Shown piece by piece: positions 63,205 to 64,000 of a DNA stretch of 64,000 bases (position 1 is its first letter; each line of letters starts with the position of its first letter). The stretch is from contig NC_045141.1 in assembly GCF_008831285.2 (NCBI RefSeq), positions 25,843,315 to 25,907,314 of the forward strand, given 5' to 3'. Origin of the DNA: Nymphaea colorata (lineage: Eukaryota; Streptophyta; Magnoliopsida; Nymphaeales; Nymphaeaceae). Under the pieces are notes generated by a model. It ran no database searches and was not told where the DNA came from. It was given only the letters and a program-made list of their open reading frames with translations. A program made the position numbers and the translations under genes.

Positions 63205-64000
63205 ACATATGTATGCTTGCTTCCGCGAGAAATTAATTATCCAGTGGCAAACCCATGATCTCTAACTGCTTCAAATCCTAAAAGGAGAAATTCTGTACTT
63301 AGTTTGAAACTTATGGGACATCCTATACTGTTCAAGAACTTAAGTGGATCAATAATTTAAAAAGGTATAGCTGAAACAACTTCTTGTCCGCCATGAACCC
63401 TTGTCCACCTTTAAGAACTGTTCATATTAAACTCATGATGGAACTTTACTAAAAACTCATGAATCAATTCATTTCGAATAAGTAAGACACCAAAATATCA
63501 ACATAATTTCATTTGAATGAACCGGCTTTAACTGTATATCATTCAATTTCCATGATATAAAGTATAAAAATGTCCGTGTTGTCTTCAACAACTATCAGAT
63601 ATAATATTCTAACCAATCACTTTATGCCACTTCAAAAATCAATGGTTGTTCAAGTGCCAAATGCTGTTCAGATAACTGACTCATTTGTTTGAACTAGCCA
63701 ATCCGAATGCAACTTATCAGCCGATCTGATAAGATTTGGCTACTTCATCTTAACAGCAAGTGTTTAAAGGGTGTTGTATCTTAGTTTCTTGTTTATGATG
63801 CATTAATCTTGCACCTGCTTCATTTCTTCTTCTTCTTCTTCACACTTTCATATTGTACCTTGGCAATTAATTAATTCTGACGGAATATTTGCTTTAAAAT
63901 GGTCTGATTGCCGGAGAAGTTTCGTCCCTCCCTCATCCCCATGGTGGCGCAAAGAGAGAAGGTCGCCGGATTCTGTAGGAGAAGTCACCGCCGATGCAAC

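Larger units (their letters stand above)
62260..64000. other. Region upstream of LUH
   Basis: AT-rich, with two repeat arrays listed separately and a (TTC)n run near 63825. A Met-initiated frame opens at 63941 and is still open at the window end (20 codons, basic), too short to judge. Confidence 0.4.

Noticed and set aside
1-64000. CRISPR arrays, operons, phage or other bacterial systems
   Set aside because: Intron-containing plant genes throughout; the regular repeats are microsatellites or short tandem duplications without spacer structure.

Overview
This window is nuclear DNA from a flowering plant. Genes are split by many GT-AG introns, non-coding DNA is AT-rich, and all five recognisable genes belong to plant families. 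Two of them (NPGR and KRP/ICK) are plant-specific. The species cannot be named from the sequence. The compact exons and long AT-rich introns argue against a grass.

Layout. (1) 102-9215, + strand: the 3' part (13 exons) of PSAT1, a phospholipid:sterol acyltransferase of the LCAT family; its first exons lie before the window. (2) 10477-14025, - strand: a five-exon RhoGDI, convergent with PSAT1. (3) 17494-22956, - strand: a five-exon NPGR1-like TPR protein (No Pollen Germination-related, calmodulin-binding family). (4) 31959-34341, - strand: a three-exon KRP/ICK cyclin-dependent kinase inhibitor. (5) 52754-61195, - strand: a 17-coding-exon LEUNIG_HOMOLOG (LUH) type Groucho-like transcriptional co-repressor. 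Reading frames join across every inferred splice junction in all five. The spans 24.1-31.9 kb and 34.6-52.7 kb contain no gene I can recognise, only microsatellites, small tandem duplications, short doubtful ORFs and one promoter-like island.

Mobile DNA is the main unexpected content. LUH intron 6 carries a complete miniature LTR element (TRIM type) with two LTRs, a tRNA-iMet-type primer binding site, a polypurine tract and a 5-bp target duplication. NPGR1 intron 3 carries a 487-bp hAT deletion derivative with 17-bp terminal inverted repeats, a perfect 8-bp target duplication and an open frame resembling the 3' end of a transposase gene. A PSAT1 intron carries a 390-bp hAT-like MITE, and a second MITE lies between RhoGDI and NPGR1.

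The genes do not form a pathway: sterol ester synthesis, ROP/Rac GTPase control, calmodulin-linked pollen function, cell-cycle arrest and transcriptional repression are simply neighbours. I found no CRISPR array, no operon and no clearly new multi-gene system.
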